The notes beneath the pieces are model-generated. The model worked only from the letters and a program-made list of their open reading frames with translations. It was not told where the DNA came from and did not search any database. 64,000 nucleotides of DNA, from positions 124,001-188,000 of the forward strand of contig JAFLEF010000003.1 of the NCBI GenBank assembly GCA_017309115.1, written 5' to 3'. Of this stretch, positions 62,877 through 64,000 are shown in pieces. The stretch comes from Verrucomicrobiota bacterium (GTDB taxonomy: Bacteria > Verrucomicrobiota > Verrucomicrobiia > Limisphaerales > UBA9464). The number at the start of each line of letters is the position of its first letter. Position 1 is the stretch's first letter. The position numbers and the translations under genes are program-made.

Positions 62877-63083
62877 ATGCAACCGAAACGGGAAGAGACT
62901 CACGAACAGGAGATCAGCTGGGAGGTGACTCTGCGGTCCGGCGAGGTCGTCCAGTACCGCGGCCACACGGCCCGCGAGCGGGACGGTCGCTTGGAGTTTT
63001 GCGATCAACAGGGCGAGACAATGGAATCGCTGGCCCTCGCAAGCGTCTCCGATTGGCACCCGTTTCAAGCCATTGGGGAATGA
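62877..63083 (+). CDS. Small hypothetical protein
   Basis: 68 residues preceded by a good GGAGG Shine-Dalgarno (62866-62870) six bases before the ATG. Contains a short beta-type region (ISWEVTLRSGEVVQYRGH). No family recognised. It lies between two integrase remnants and is followed by another small gene on the same strand. Confidence 0.6.
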   Translation: MQPKREETHEQEISWEVTLRSGEVVQYRGHTARERDGRLEFCDQQGETMESLALASVSDWHPFQAIGE

Positions 63084-63141
63084 AGTAGTAGCCGATGAGC
63101 GGCACGCATTTGCCCTCTTTCACTCTCCCAACTCCGTGACT

Positions 63142-63777
63142 ATGACTCTCTCGGCGTCTGACTTGCTCTGGCCGCTCCTTGGCGCCGTCCTAGGAACATC
63201 CGTCCTGGCTCTGATCGTCGTCACCCTAGCCGCCTCCGCGGTGCACGTCTTGAAGCCAGCGCAACGCGCGGGACTATTCCTGGTCTCGGTCTTGACGCTT
63301 TGGGTCGCCCTGGTGGGAACGGGCATCCTGGTCCGGAGCCGAAACGTCCCTACGACCCATCAGCGGCAAGAAGCGGAATCAACACCCACCCGTACGTTGC
63401 CCGCGCAAGTCATTCCGTCCGGTGCGATTTCCCAAGCAACGCAACCCATCCCGGAACCCACCCGGAACGTTGAGATTTTTTCAGCACCCGCGGCGGCAGC
63501 TCCGACCCCCTTGCCGACGACTTCAACGCCACAGCCAATTTCAAACTCCCCAACACCCCTCGCCGCCCCAGCCCGACGGCCGTCGGCTGACGAGTGGGTC
63601 CAGTATCAGGATCTGCGCGGGATCCGCGCTGAACGCCGGATTCGGTTGGGCGACGCCCGCTTCATCCAGAAGGGCGGCCAATACTACGTTGATTTCGGGA
63701 AAATTTCGGGCCTTCCCAACGAACTCCCGGTGGTGGCAGCCGATCAGGAGAAGGTTCGCCTCTGGTTGGGCGAGTAA
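63142..63777 (+). CDS. Hypothetical membrane protein with Pro/Thr-rich linker
   Basis: 211 residues from the ATG at 63142; an ATG upstream at 63073 would overlap the preceding small gene and add 23 residues. Two membrane helices (LLWPLLGAVLGTSVLALIVVTLAAS and LFLVSVLTLWVALVGTGILV) are followed by a Pro/Thr/Ser linker (about 75-140) and a globular C-terminal region (WVQYQDLRGIRAERRIRLGDARFIQKGG). No family recognised. May be co-transcribed with the 68-residue gene, 58 bp upstream. Confidence 0.65.
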   Translation: MTLSASDLLWPLLGAVLGTSVLALIVVTLAASAVHVLKPAQRAGLFLVSVLTLWVALVGTGILVRSRNVPTTHQRQEAESTPTRTLPAQVIPSGAISQATQPIPEPTRNVEIFSAPAAAAPTPLPTTSTPQPISNSPTPLAAPARRPSADEWVQYQDLRGIRAERRIRLGDARFIQKGGQYYVDFGKISGLPNELPVVAADQEKVRLWLGE

Positions 63778-63788
63778 GGGCAATTGCC

Positions 63789-63852
63789 TTGCAGCGTTCC
63801 TGGGAAACCAATGAGCAATTGGTTGCCGTCCTTCGCTTCGGGTGACCCTGAG
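63789..63852 (+). pseudogene. Second integrase N-terminal remnant, frameshifted
   Basis: Reads LQRSWETNEQLVAVLRFG before a stop. By DNA it aligns with the remnant at 62440-62580 (RSLETDVQSVAVLYLG), with one extra base causing the frame change. It lies right after the membrane protein gene, so the two remnants flank the two small genes. Confidence 0.6.
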
Positions 63853-63855
63853 TGC

Positions 63856-64000
63856 TCAGTTGGAGCGACCCGGCGCATTCAGATTCCCACCCGGCGGCGC
63901 TGGTGGCGGAAGCACTGGAACGGTCGAGTGAGGCTCGGCTGGAGAGTGGGCAGGGACATCCTCCACAGGCATAAAAACCTGGGGCTTCTTCGAGAACCCA
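63856..64000 (-). CDS. 3' end of a gene cut by the window edge
   Basis: Partial minus-strand frame running into the right boundary. The C-terminal 48 residues read GFSKKPQVFMPVEDVPAH, then a Pro-rich tail ending APPGGNLNAPGRSN and a TGA stop at 63856-63858. No family can be named from this fragment. Confidence 0.4.
   Translation of the reverse strand, partial: GFSKKPQVFMPVEDVPAHSPAEPHSTVPVLPPPAPPGGNLNAPGRSN

Overview
The window is 64 kb of GC-rich bacterial chromosome. Its gene families point to Verrucomicrobiota, most likely the Pedosphaera/Limisphaerales side: a DUF1549/DUF1553 cytochrome-type protein, a ThuA-like protein and a DUF1080 protein in one cluster, several very large secreted delta-60/Ig proteins, a CotH protein with a lamin-tail domain, an Alginate_exp-like outer-membrane protein, a paired Hsp70/DUF2760 locus and a PEP-CTERM-like tail. 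The taxonomic call is inference from family content; there is no rRNA here. The only RNA genes I can support are one tRNA-Arg(UCU) and one retron-type ncRNA.

Layout. 0-6 kb: two-domain lipoprotein, MBL/beta-CASP hydrolase, rsmD, CotH protein. 6-14.3 kb: beta-barrel protein, delta-60 protein, DUF1549/1553 protein and ThuA protein. 14.5-19.7 kb: a 1373-residue multi-span membrane protein, a DUF1080 protein and a CoA-binding protein. 19.8-23.3 kb: an unusual AAA+ Clp-type ATPase with N-terminal HEAT-like repeats and a C-terminal release-factor-2-like module without GGQ. 23.6-28.2 kb: phosphate-selective-type porin, small DUF4177-like protein and two tandem paralogous Ig proteins. 28.3-30.5 kb: tonB-exbB-exbD. 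30.8-35.6 kb: aconitase, a tandem palindromic repeat, DedA protein and zinc alcohol dehydrogenase. 36.1-41.3 kb: DUF2760 plus two Hsp70-like proteins. 41.5-47.8 kb: ECF sigma factor with putative anti-sigma and STN-like partners, then a giant delta-60/Ig protein. 48.5-55 kb: a retron-type operon. 55-64 kb: GH39-like hydrolase, PEP carboxylase, beta-propeller protein, tRNA-Arg, integrase remnants and small unknown genes.

The most interesting locus is the retron (minus strand, 54976 down to about 48466). A 623-residue helical protein overlaps the start of a SWIM zinc-finger protein by 4 bp. The stop codon of the SWIM gene lies inside the first arm of a 21-bp inverted repeat that encloses a 167-nt ncRNA with msr/msd-like hairpins, and a 429-residue retron-type reverse transcriptase follows 36 nt later. 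The arrangement suggests a reverse transcriptase/ncRNA pair with the SWIM and helical proteins as candidate effectors.

The second unusual object is the Clp-type ATPase fused to a release-factor-like module, which suggests a translation-linked unfoldase. Several dispersed repeat families occur between genes: a 92-bp element with 24-bp terminal inverted repeats, an AGCTGAGAG minisatellite, and a 183-bp palindromic tandem repeat.
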